Positions 33,000 to 40,554 of a DNA stretch of 64,000 bases are shown here, in pieces. Below the pieces are notes generated by a model. That model did not search any database, had not been told where the DNA came from, and saw only the letters and a program-made list of their open reading frames with translations. Position 1 is the first letter of the stretch. Every line of letters begins with the position of its first letter. The stretch comes from Planococcus halocryophilus (GTDB taxonomy: Bacteria > Bacillota > Bacilli > Bacillales_A > Planococcaceae). A program made the translations under genes and the position numbers. The stretch lies in the NCBI RefSeq assembly GCF_022489025.1, contig NZ_JAKVTG010000006.1, positions 62,001-126,000 of the forward strand. The letters are read 5' to 3'.

Positions 33000-33851
33000 A
33001 TGAATTTTCATAAAAAACCAGTTACTCACGTAAGAGAAGTGGGATTAAAAGTAGTAAATCTTCTGAAAATGAAACAATTTTATGAGAACGTAATTGGGTT
33101 CGAAGTTATTTCAGAAGAAGAAGATAAAGTCAGTCTAGGTGTTGGTAGTAAAGTGTTGGTGGAACTTGAGGTGGTTGAGGGACTCACTCAAAAACAAGGG
33201 CGTTATGCAGGGTTGTATCATTTCGCAATATTATTACCTACGAGAGAATCTTTAGGAAAGATTCTGGTTCACCTTCATCAGCAAGGAATACAATTAGGCT
33301 CTGCAGATCACTTAGTTAGCGAAGCTTTGTATTTATCAGACCCAGAAGGCAATGGCATCGAAATTTATCAGGACCGGAAACCTGAGCTATGGAACTGGAG
33401 TAACGATGAAGTTTCTATGGCGGTAGATCCAATTGATGCTCAAGGATTAGTTGAAGAAGCACAAAAATCTTCAGAGCCTTGGAATCGTCTTCCAGCTGAA
33501 ACCGTGATAGGGCATATTCACTTACACATGTCTGATTTAGACGAAGCAAAAGATTTCTATGTAAATGGACTTGGTCTAGAAGTCGTTTCGAGTTTGGGTG
33601 GGCAAGCGATATTTTTAGCAGATCAAAAATACCATCATCATATTGGTATGAACGTCTGGAATGGTGTAGGGATTCCCGCTTTGCCTGAAAAAGTAGCGGG
33701 ATTGCATTATTACACATTAGTAATGGAAAATGAAAATCGCAATAAAATCGCTAAAAATCTGCGTGCAATAGGAGCGGAGATTGTCCATCGCGAAGATTAT
33801 TGGGAAGTTAAAGACCCTTCAGGAAATTCCGTTCGTCTATGTGTTTACTAA
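33000..33851 (+). CDS. CatE-like VOC-family ring-cleavage dioxygenase
   Basis: A 283-residue protein with two VOC modules. Module 1 has GLYHFAILLPTRESLGKIL and SEALYLSDPEGNGIEIY (residues about 75-125). Module 2 has GHIHLHMSDLDEAKDFY (about 170), HHHIGMNVW, LHYYTLVM and a final WEVKDPSGNSVRL. The metal ligands expected for extradiol dioxygenases (His about 170, His about 240, Glu near the end of module 2) can be placed. It closely resembles Bacillus CatE, catechol 2,3-dioxygenase, by memory of that sequence. The divergent HxlR gene supports a role in removing catechols or quinones. Chromosomal catD, its usual partner, is not seen here. Confidence 0.83.
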   Translation: MNFHKKPVTHVREVGLKVVNLLKMKQFYENVIGFEVISEEEDKVSLGVGSKVLVELEVVEGLTQKQGRYAGLYHFAILLPTRESLGKILVHLHQQGIQLGSADHLVSEALYLSDPEGNGIEIYQDRKPELWNWSNDEVSMAVDPIDAQGLVEEAQKSSEPWNRLPAETVIGHIHLHMSDLDEAKDFYVNGLGLEVVSSLGGQAIFLADQKYHHHIGMNVWNGVGIPALPEKVAGLHYYTLVMENENRNKIAKNLRAIGAEIVHREDYWEVKDPSGNSVRLCVY

Positions 33852-33852
33852 T

Positions 33853-33886
33853 AAAAGCCGACTCAATTTACGAGTCGGCTTTTATT
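33853..33886. terminator. Bidirectional rho-independent terminator
   Basis: Stem AAAAGCCGACTC/GAGTCGGCTTTT with a seven-base loop, between the dioxygenase gene (+) and a small membrane protein gene (-). Confidence 0.9.
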
Positions 33887-34145
33887 ATTTGGAGGAAACG
33901 CTTTCGCAACTGTTATCTATCGCCATGTAGGCTGTAGTCGTAAAGGCTGCTTGCTCTGGAATTTCAGTTGCTAATTGATTTTGTTGGGTGACCTCTGGAA
34001 CATTGTTTTGGCGTGTTTCAATATATGCGTGCATGCTTTCTCGGCTAATTGCTTTTTCTAAAGGGTTATTATAAAACGTTAAGAGGATTAATCCACATGC
34101 CCCTGCGATTAAAGTGATACCTAAAAGTGAAAGGAATCCCTTCAT
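33885..34145 (-). CDS. Small membrane-anchored protein, unknown
   Basis: An 86-residue protein with one N-terminal hydrophobic segment (LLGITLIAGACGLILLTFY, about residues 5-23) and a polar tail rich in Gln, Asn and Glu. The cysteine inside the segment is not followed by the polar residues of a lipoprotein, so a membrane anchor is likelier. The frame extends to an ATG at 34190, but the ATG at 34145 gives the compact MKGFLSLL start. The RBS is weak (AAGGCGGG). I recognise no family. Confidence 0.6.
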   Translation of the reverse strand: MKGFLSLLGITLIAGACGLILLTFYNNPLEKAISRESMHAYIETRQNNVPEVTQQNQLATEIPEQAAFTTTAYMAIDNSCESVSSK

Positions 34146-34285
34146 AGTAAATCCCGCCTTCTTATGTTTAGTTATTATAAAGAACGACATGCCCTATAGA
34201 AAAGTTCCCTGTTGCTGCAAATTGACGTTTACGAGATACTGAGAACAATAGCAATGTCTAGCGAAACTGAAAAGGGGGAGTCAGG

Positions 34286-35356
34286 ATGATTTCATTAAAA
34301 ACAGAAATCTGCCAGTTGTTTAAAATTGAGTACCCGATTATTCAAGCGGGGATGGCAGGTGGTCCAACGACTGTAGAGTTAGTTGCTGAAGTCAGTAATG
34401 CAGGTGGTCTTGGAACTCTAGGAGCGGCATACATGACACCAGATGCACTACGACAAGCAATTAAAGAGATTCAGTCGAAAACCGGAAAACCATTTGGTGT
34501 TAATATTTTCGCTTCTACGGAACAAGACGACTTTAGCCGCTTATCAGAAGTGCAACAAGCATTAAATCCTTTTCGTTCAGCGTTACAGATTAGCAACCTT
34601 CAGTCTGCATATTCGTCACCTAATTGGAGTGCAGAACAATTTGATATTTGTATTGAAGAAGGCGTGCCAATTATCAGTACCGCTTTTGGTTGTTTATCTA
34701 GAGAGCAAATGACTATTGCAAAAAAACAACAGGTTAAAACTATCGTTATGATTACAACGGTAGAAGAAGCAAAACTAGCTGAGGCGTCTGGAGCACATGC
34801 TGTAGTGGCCCAAGGAAGTGAAGCGGGAGGACATCGCAGTACTTTTTCGCTAGATCAACATTCATCAGGTGCACAGATTGGTACGATGTCTTTAGTTCCA
34901 CAAGTAGTGGATGCGATAAGAATCCCGGTAATTGCAGCAGGTGGCATTGTCGATGGTCGAGGATTAATTGCTTCGCTTGTGCTTGGTGCACAAGGAGTTC
35001 AGATTGGGACCAGGTTTGTGACCGCTAAAGAATCAGGAGCGCATGCAGTTTATAAGCAAGCAATATTCGGCAGTAGTGAAGAAAGTACAGTAGTGACAAA
35101 AAGTTTTTCCGGAAGGCCCGCACGTGGCATCAATAATCGCTTTATCCGTGAATTTGAACAAAGTGGCATTAATCCTTTGCCTTTTCCTTCTCAAAATACA
35201 ATTACAAAAGATATTCGTGCCGCTGCTGCAAAAATTGAGAATCCAGAGTTTATGTCATTGTGGGCAGGCCAGTCTACGCGCAGTTTGACTGAAGAAAAAG
35301 CTGCTGCTGAAATTGTTCAAGAGATTGTGAAAGAAGCAAAAGAAGTATTAACCTGA
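34286..35356 (+). CDS. Nitronate monooxygenase family flavoprotein
   Basis: A 356-residue TIM-barrel FMN enzyme. The start PIIQAGMAGGPTTVELVAEVSNAGGLG (residues about 15-41) is characteristic, as are VAQGSEAGGHRS (about 172) with the FMN/substrate histidine, then IPVIAAGGIVDGRGL and GAQGVQIGTRFVTAKES for phosphate binding. It oxidises alkyl nitronates such as propionate 3-nitronate to aldehydes and nitrite; some relatives are enoyl reductases (FabK), which are shorter and differ in the first motif. It is a single gene with AAAGGGGG before the ATG. Confidence 0.9.
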   Translation: MISLKTEICQLFKIEYPIIQAGMAGGPTTVELVAEVSNAGGLGTLGAAYMTPDALRQAIKEIQSKTGKPFGVNIFASTEQDDFSRLSEVQQALNPFRSALQISNLQSAYSSPNWSAEQFDICIEEGVPIISTAFGCLSREQMTIAKKQQVKTIVMITTVEEAKLAEASGAHAVVAQGSEAGGHRSTFSLDQHSSGAQIGTMSLVPQVVDAIRIPVIAAGGIVDGRGLIASLVLGAQGVQIGTRFVTAKESGAHAVYKQAIFGSSEESTVVTKSFSGRPARGINNRFIREFEQSGINPLPFPSQNTITKDIRAAAAKIENPEFMSLWAGQSTRSLTEEKAAAEIVQEIVKEAKEVLT

Positions 35357-35454
35357 GCTTTTTAGACTAGAAAATGATCAGAGTGAAGCTCGAGTTTCCA
35401 ATAGGCACATGCTATACTAATACAAGTGATTTTTAAAACGAGGAGATTAGACGA

Positions 35455-36288
35455 ATGGAATGGAAGAATATATACCGCGGTATCTTGATGGGAATCAGTG
35501 ATTTGATTCCAGGAGTAAGTGGAGGTACAATTGCGTTTATTTTAGGAATTTATGATCGTTTATTAGAGGCGATTAGCGGGTTTTTTAGTCGCAACTGGAA
35601 AAAGCAGCTTGGATTTTTAGTGCCTCTTGGCATAGGAATTGTCATCACGCTTTTGTTATTTAGCCGAGTGATTGAATATTTACTAGAACAACATCATGAA
35701 GCGACTCAATTTTTCTTTATGGGGTTAATCATCGGAGTTATTCCATATATTATGAAGCAAGCTGAAGTTAAGAAGAACTTCACTGCACGACACGTGATTA
35801 TTCTATTGGTTATTGGAGCGGCATTAGCAGTTACTGCATTTATTCCGACTGAGGAAAATTTAGCGCCAATTACATCGCTTACTGTACCTGTTTTCTTTAT
35901 GTTGTTTTTCTCAGGTTGGCTAGCGAGTATGGCGATGTTGCTACCAGGAATTAGTGGTTCGTTTATTTTGTTGTTGTTAGGTGTTTATTCAACCGCAATC
36001 AACGCTTTATCCACTTTGAATATTCCTATTGTTTTCGCAATTGGTGCTGGGGTAATTGTTGGATTTATCGTCAGCAGTAAAGCAATTCAATATTTGCTTC
36101 AACATTTTACTTACGTCACTTACGCAGCGATTATCGGACTGATTATCGGATCATTGTTTGTCGTGTTCCCAGGGTTTTCGTCTGATTCAACTACGCTGAT
36201 TACTAGTCTAGTAACATTCGGACTTGGACTTTCGTTTACACTGCTGTTTAGTTCACCTAAAAAAACGGCTATTACAGAAGAAGTTTAA
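35455..36288 (+). CDS. popT: DUF368 membrane protein (PopT-type undecaprenyl-phosphate transporter)
   Basis: A 277-residue protein with about eight membrane helices. The opening MGISDLIPGVSGGTIAFILGIYDRLL and the internal repeat MAMLLPGISGSFILLLLGVY are the paired DUF368 motifs (two inverted repeats). Members of this family, named PopT, bring undecaprenyl phosphate back across the membrane for reuse in wall synthesis. The uppP gene for the phosphatase producing that lipid lies 1.7 kb downstream on the other strand, though not in the same operon. AACGAGGAG RBS. The symbol is given by family membership. Confidence 0.87.
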   Translation: MEWKNIYRGILMGISDLIPGVSGGTIAFILGIYDRLLEAISGFFSRNWKKQLGFLVPLGIGIVITLLLFSRVIEYLLEQHHEATQFFFMGLIIGVIPYIMKQAEVKKNFTARHVIILLVIGAALAVTAFIPTEENLAPITSLTVPVFFMLFFSGWLASMAMLLPGISGSFILLLLGVYSTAINALSTLNIPIVFAIGAGVIVGFIVSSKAIQYLLQHFTYVTYAAIIGLIIGSLFVVFPGFSSDSTTLITSLVTFGLGLSFTLLFSSPKKTAITEEV

Positions 36289-36364
36289 TGAAATAAAAGT
36301 CGTCCCTTTTTATCTTATAAGAGGACTCATCAACAAAGAGACCGGAGCGACTTGTCTACAGTCT

Positions 36365-36397
36365 GAGATGCCATCACCAATGATGGCATCTCTTTTT
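36365..36397 (+). terminator. Rho-independent terminator
   Basis: Perfect 12-bp stem GAGATGCCATCA/TGATGGCATCTC with loop CCAA and five T, about 75 bases after the DUF368 stop. Confidence 0.9.
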
Positions 36398-36402
36398 GAA
36401 TG

Positions 36403-36704
36403 GCTTCGCCAGAGTGTCTTATGCCCGTCGAAGCTAAATGGGCGCTTGCGCTTTTCTTGTTGTCTAGCTCCAACGCCCAGTCCTTCGAGTCGCTTCAGCC
36501 TTGCCATTAATGGCTAAAAACCGCCATTACTGTCAAGGCCTCCAGCGCTTGTCAGTCCTAAATGGGCGCTTGCGCTTTTCTGACTGTCTAGCTCCAGCGC
36601 CCAGCTTCTAGGGTCATAAGTCACTCCGACTGTGCGGCAAAGACCGCCGCTTCGCCAGAGTGTCTTATGCCCGTCGAAGCTAAACGGACGCTTGCGCTTT
36701 TCTT
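36403..36704. repeat. Cluster of GC-rich interspersed repeats (one partial and two full units)
   Basis: This gene-free stretch has three head-to-tail units. Each ends in GGGCGCTTGCGCTTTTC or a near copy (ends about 36459, 36581 and 36703). Units 2 and 3 start with GTCTAGCTCCAACGCCCAG or GTCTAGCTCCAGCGCCCAG (36462 and 36585). Unit 1 keeps only the 3' half, nearly identical to that of unit 3 (CTTCGCCAGAGTGTCTTATG shared at 36404 and 36651). Unit 2 has a different middle. The 5' AGCGCCCA can pair with the 3' TGGGCGCT, giving large hairpins. They resemble repeats I remember between genes of Bacillaceae and Planococcaceae; function unknown. No ORF is supported here. Confidence 0.8.
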
Positions 36705-36771
36705 GTACAAAGCCTTTTTGCTTTGTGGATGGATGGTTTGCCTTTAAACTATAAGTTAAGAGGTGATGCGT

Positions 36772-37899
36772 GTGCGAAAGATTTTTTGGTGGTTTGTTGT
36801 GTTGCTGGCCGTTTTTTTTGCGCGCCCGATTTGGGAAGAGCCTGTTGGAAAATATGTCTATTTAGGTTTTTTAGATTCAGTTGACGTTGCAGTCGACAAC
36901 ATCGCAGGAAACTCAGAAGTAACGCAAGTTATAGATGAAGCACGAGATTTTACTGTGCGCGTTGGTGCGCAACTGCAGTCGTTTATCGTTTCTCAAACAG
37001 AAGAGCTACCAGAGGTAGTGGCCAAACCAGAACTAGTTGAAACTGATTCTTTGTTTGCCATTCATAATGTAACTCTCGGAATGAGTAAAGAAGAAGCTCA
37101 GGGAAAAGTAGGATTGCCGCTCCGTTTGATGCGTAACGAGTATGGAACCGATTGGCATAGTTATCATCAAGATTTTCAGAACTATGTTTTATTGTCTTAT
37201 GATCAGGATGGAATAGTGAATGGGATGTTTACTAACCAAGATTTGTTTTCTTCAAAGGAAGGGATTACGATGGATTCCACCAAATCCGAAGTCCGTTCCG
37301 CACTTGGCACTCCACTAAAAAGCCTCCAAAAAGGAAATGTTCAATATATACTCGATACCCGTGATGAATACGATGTGTTTAAAACGGATAATACGTATAC
37401 AACCATTTTTTACGATATACACGAAGGAGATACTGTAACAGCCGTACAAGTAATTCATGAAGAGTTAGAAAAACTACGGCCAGAAATATATGCGGAATCG
37501 GATGAGAAGTTGAAAGAGGGCTATGAATATTTGCTTTTCGAATTGACCAACTCAGCCCGCATTCAACGAGGTTTACCACTGTTAAAATGGGATAGTGAGA
37601 CTAGAACGACTGCTCGCAAGCACAGTGCGGATATGGCCGAAAATCAATACTTCAGCCATACAAATCTAGCTGGGCAATCTCCTTTTGATCGGATGAAAGA
37701 AGACGGAATCACCTTTTATGTAGCAGGTGAAAATTTGGCGTATGGGCAGTACAGTAGTGTTTTTGCTCATGAAGGGTTGATGAATTCTTTAGGTCATCGC
37801 GAAAATATTGTGAAACCAGATTTCGGGTATTTAGGAGTAGGAACTGCATTTAACGAAGAGAATCAACCGTATTATACGGCTAATTTTTTTAATCGATAG
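36772..37899 (+). CDS. CAP-domain protein with CAP-associated N-terminal domain (YlbC-like)
   Basis: A 375-residue membrane-anchored extracellular protein. The N-terminal hydrophobic helix is IFWWFVVLLAVFFARPIW. Residues about 85-235 form the CAP-associated domain (FAIHNVTLGMSKEEAQGKVG and a second TMDSTKSEVRSALG repeat). The C-terminal CAP/SCP domain (about 245-372) has FELTNSARIQRGLPLLKWD, HSADMAENQYFSHTNLAG, GENLAYG and LGHRENIV with its cavity histidines. Function of bacterial CAP proteins is unclear; Bacillus YlbC is the nearest known architecture. ATG 36766 is too close to AAGAGGT, so GTG 36772 is preferred. Confidence 0.88.
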   Translation: MRKIFWWFVVLLAVFFARPIWEEPVGKYVYLGFLDSVDVAVDNIAGNSEVTQVIDEARDFTVRVGAQLQSFIVSQTEELPEVVAKPELVETDSLFAIHNVTLGMSKEEAQGKVGLPLRLMRNEYGTDWHSYHQDFQNYVLLSYDQDGIVNGMFTNQDLFSSKEGITMDSTKSEVRSALGTPLKSLQKGNVQYILDTRDEYDVFKTDNTYTTIFYDIHEGDTVTAVQVIHEELEKLRPEIYAESDEKLKEGYEYLLFELTNSARIQRGLPLLKWDSETRTTARKHSADMAENQYFSHTNLAGQSPFDRMKEDGITFYVAGENLAYGQYSSVFAHEGLMNSLGHRENIVKPDFGYLGVGTAFNEENQPYYTANFFNR

Positions 37900-37938
37900 A
37901 AAAGGCAGGCTGTCAATAAACTGACAGCCTGCCTTTTT
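37900..37938. terminator. Bidirectional rho-independent terminator
   Basis: Perfect 15-bp stem AAAGGCAGGCTGTCA/TGACAGCCTGCCTTT with a six-base loop and T-runs on both strands, between the CAP gene (+) and uppP (-). Confidence 0.93.
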
Positions 37939-37940
37939 GA

Positions 37941-38771
37941 TTAATTTAATATGAGCCATGCCAATACAACAAGTGGACCGACGATAAAGCAATAAACCGC
38001 GAAATACTTTAATTGCCCTTTTGCCATAATGTTCATAAACCATTTTAATGAGAAATATGAAGCAACTAAAGATCCAAGAAACGCCATTACGTATGGAATT
38101 GCCATCGTAGCTAAGTTATCATCGTTAAGAATGTCCGTAATGCTGAGAACCGCACCACCAAGGCTAACAGGGATGAATAATAAGAAAGAAAAGCGCAACG
38201 CTGTTTCTTGATTAATGCCTCTTGCCATTGCAGCGACAATTGTAGCACCACTGCGACTGATGCCTGGAATAAGTGCTATAGCTTGTGCGCCGCCAATGAT
38301 AATGGCGTCTTTCATTGTCATATTGCCATCTTTTCGTTGTCCACGCATATTGCGAATCCACCATAGACCAAAGCCTGTGACGATTAAGGTTAAGCCAACT
38401 GTCACGATGGTCGAAAGTTTGTCATCAATCGCGTCTTGGAATAACAGGCCAATGACTGCCGCAGGAATCGTTGCAACAACAAGGTAAACGATAAACATAA
38501 AATCTCGTTTAGTTTCTGCGTTTTTCACAGTAAAGTATTTTAACCCGTTGATTACAAGGCGTTGAATATCTTCGCGGTAAATAATTAAGACTGCAATTAA
38601 TGATGCACTGTTGACGAGTAAAGCGAATGTTGATACGCTTCCTTCAATTTGTACATCCAAAAAATATTGTGCGATCAATAAGTGTCCACTTGAAGAAATC
38701 GGGATTGGTTCGGTAAGTCCTTGGAATAGTCCAAGAAGCAAAAATTTGATAGTAAGCCATAATTGGTCCAT
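37941..38771 (-). CDS. uppP: Undecaprenyl-diphosphatase UppP (BacA)
   Basis: A 276-residue integral membrane phosphatase. The first conserved region is [16 protein letters not shown] (residues about 18-33) with its catalytic glutamate and serines. The second is [12 protein letters not shown] (about 165-176) with the essential arginine. Both are repeated within the inverted-topology fold. It removes a phosphate from undecaprenyl diphosphate on the outer face, recycling the wall carrier lipid and giving some bacitracin tolerance. The RBS is GGAGGA before ATG 38771. It converges on the CAP gene and shares a strong terminator. Confidence 0.95.
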   Translation of the reverse strand: MDQLWLTIKFLLLGLFQGLTEPIPISSSGHLLIAQYFLDVQIEGSVSTFALLVNSASLIAVLIIYREDIQRLVINGLKYFTVKNAETKRDFMFIVYLVVATIPAAVIGLLFQDAIDDKLSTIVTVGLTLIVTGFGLWWIRNMRGQRKDGNMTMKDAIIIGGAQAIALIPGISRSGATIVAAMARGINQETALRFSFLLFIPVSLGGAVLSITDILNDDNLATMAIPYVMAFLGSLVASYFSLKWFMNIMAKGQLKYFAVYCFIVGPLVVLAWLILN

Positions 38772-38914
38772 TTATATAAATCCTCCAATGTTCGTTCATC
38801 TAGTTATCTAGCAGTGAGCTTTCCACTCAATAAATTCAAAACAACATAAAAAATATAATACCATATTTTCATGGTAAACTGTGTATATTAATGAAAAGAA
38901 AGGTAGTGGCACGC

Positions 38915-39997
38915 TTGACGAACAAGCTTTGGTTTCAAGTAGGAATAGGGGTTATTCTAGCTTTAGTCATTATTCGATTGTTTATTGAAGTACAAGGAAT
39001 TTTCGATCCTTTATTTATTATTGCGGGAACGATTTTTGTCCCACTATTATTAGGGGGCGTCTTGTTCTATTTGACGAGACCGGTTTTGAATTTCTTGATG
39101 AAAAGAAAGTTTCCAAAATGGGCTGGGGTTCTGACAGTTCTATTATCAATCGTTTTAGTATTTTATCTGTTTTTCATCATGATTGGTCCAATTGTGACAG
39201 GGCAAATCAATGCATTGGTAGATAATGCACCAGAAATCATCCAAAGTGTGGAAGAGTCGGCTCAATATATATTCGATCAACGCGAACGCCTGCCGGATTC
39301 AATTGAAGAACAGTTAAATGGCATGACAGGTCAAATTGGCGATCGACTTGGTGATGTTGGGGGATGGGTCGTTTCCTTTATCGGTAGTTTCGTATCTGGC
39401 GTCATTACATTAGTGTTAGTTCCATTTTTCCTTGTGTATTTATTAGTTGACCATAAAAAATTCGTTCCATTTGTTTCTGGTTTCTTCTCAGGAGAACGAA
39501 AAGGATGGATTCGTAAAACATTGCATGATATCGATGATACTTTACAAGCATATATTCAAGGTCAGTTGTTTGTCAGCTTTTTAGTTGGAATTATGCTGCT
39601 CATTGGTTACTTAATCATCGGGCTAGACTATGCGCTCTTACTGGCGTTAATCGGTATGGCTACGAATGTCATCCCATTTTTAGGGCCATATATTGCCGTT
39701 ATTCCAGCCATTCTTATTGCTCTTGTGGAAGATCCCATTAAAGCCGTCTATGTAGGGATTATTATGCTTGTTGCACAGCAAATTGAAAGTAATTTCATCA
39801 CGCCAAACGTGATGGGAAAATCGCTCGATGTTCACCCATTAACCGTTATTACGCTAATTTTAGCGGCAGGGAATATTGCAGGATTATGGGGAATCATATT
39901 AGCGATTCCAGTCTATGCTGTTATTAAAACCATCGCGAAAAACATTTATGCACGACGCATTGAAATTCGTAATACAGCGACACGTGATATTGAATAG
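38915..39997 (+). CDS. AI-2E family transporter (PerM-type), second copy
   Basis: A 360-residue membrane protein with the same plan as the gene at 14.4 kb: QGQLFVSFLVGIMLLIGYLI, LDYALLLALIG, PFLGPYIAVIP and AQQIESNFITPNVMG. Family members export ions or small signals; the substrate is unknown. An in-frame ATG at 38891 has no RBS and overlaps a -10-like TATATT, while AGAAAGGT (38897-38904) is spaced for the TTG at 38915 (MTNKLWFQ start). The two window copies look like old paralogs. It is a single gene closed by a terminator. Confidence 0.88.
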   Translation: MTNKLWFQVGIGVILALVIIRLFIEVQGIFDPLFIIAGTIFVPLLLGGVLFYLTRPVLNFLMKRKFPKWAGVLTVLLSIVLVFYLFFIMIGPIVTGQINALVDNAPEIIQSVEESAQYIFDQRERLPDSIEEQLNGMTGQIGDRLGDVGGWVVSFIGSFVSGVITLVLVPFFLVYLLVDHKKFVPFVSGFFSGERKGWIRKTLHDIDDTLQAYIQGQLFVSFLVGIMLLIGYLIIGLDYALLLALIGMATNVIPFLGPYIAVIPAILIALVEDPIKAVYVGIIMLVAQQIESNFITPNVMGKSLDVHPLTVITLILAAGNIAGLWGIILAIPVYAVIKTIAKNIYARRIEIRNTATRDIE

Positions 39998-40000
39998 TCT

Positions 40001-40028
40001 AACCTGTGAACTTTGTTCACAGGTTTTT
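40001..40028 (+). terminator. Rho-independent terminator
   Basis: Stem AACCTGTGAAC/GTTCACAGGTT with loop TTT and a seven-T run, after the second AI-2E gene. Confidence 0.9.
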
Positions 40029-40060
40029 TTATGAAATAAACAAAGTAACTTGACGGTAAA

Positions 40061-40104
40061 AGGTATACCCCCTAAACTATAATTACTAGTTGAGGGGGTA
40101 TACT
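40061..40104. promoter_or_regulatory. Putative operator: 11-bp inverted repeats around the marR-mmpL promoter
   Basis: GTATACCCCCT (40063-40073) and its exact inverse AGGGGGTATAC (40093-40103) lie with centres 30 bp apart, about three helical turns. A -35-like TTGACG (40050-40055) is upstream and TATAAT (40078-40083) lies between the arms. The right arm overlaps the Shine-Dalgarno of the regulator gene. This suggests autorepression. Confidence 0.62.
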
Positions 40105-40107
40105 ATT

Positions 40108-40551
40108 TTGGATGGACGAATAAAAGAAGCGGTAGATCTTTTTCAAGAAGTATTGGTATATGGAACGGAGAGGGTGATCAAATCAGTCGATCATCCACTA
40201 TGGAAAGAGTATTCACCTGAGCAAATTCAAATGTTGAAGCTGATTGGATCGGAAAAGCAAATTACTTCAGCGAGATTGGCTGTATTACAGGCTGTACATA
40301 AAAGTGCAATTTCAAGTCGCATCAAAAAATTGCTTCAAAAAGATGTGATACAAGTTGTACAAACTACAGATAAACGCGAGAAATTGTTAGAGCTTACGGA
40401 TAAAGGACAGGCGATTATTGAAGAGCTAGATCAAGTGTTGGCTGATTATCTTGAGAAGCTACTGTCTGAAAATATCGCAGATGAGGAAATCGAACAGTTT
40501 TTAACGATTTTCCGCAAGTTAAAAACAATCATAAAGATGGACGGAGTGTAA
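40108..40551 (+). CDS. MarR family transcriptional regulator
   Basis: A 147-residue winged-helix protein. MLKLIGSEKQITSARLAVLQAVHKSAISSRIKKL (about residues 42-75) is the HTH region and the wing follows with TTDKREKLLELTDKGQAII. TTG 40090 is in frame, but GAGGGGG (40092-40098) sets the start at TTG 40108 (MDGRIKEAV). The MMPL gene begins 3 bases after its stop, so they form one operon and the regulator most likely controls this exporter. Strong inverted repeats at the promoter are the likely binding site. The inducer is unknown. Confidence 0.87.
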   Translation: MDGRIKEAVDLFQEVLVYGTERVIKSVDHPLWKEYSPEQIQMLKLIGSEKQITSARLAVLQAVHKSAISSRIKKLLQKDVIQVVQTTDKREKLLELTDKGQAIIEELDQVLADYLEKLLSENIADEEIEQFLTIFRKLKTIIKMDGV

Positions 40552-40554
40552 CGC

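Noticed and set aside
34080-34145. Lipobox-like AGAC in the small protein at 33885-34145
   Set aside because: The cysteine is followed by a long hydrophobic stretch rather than polar residues, so it is part of a membrane helix.
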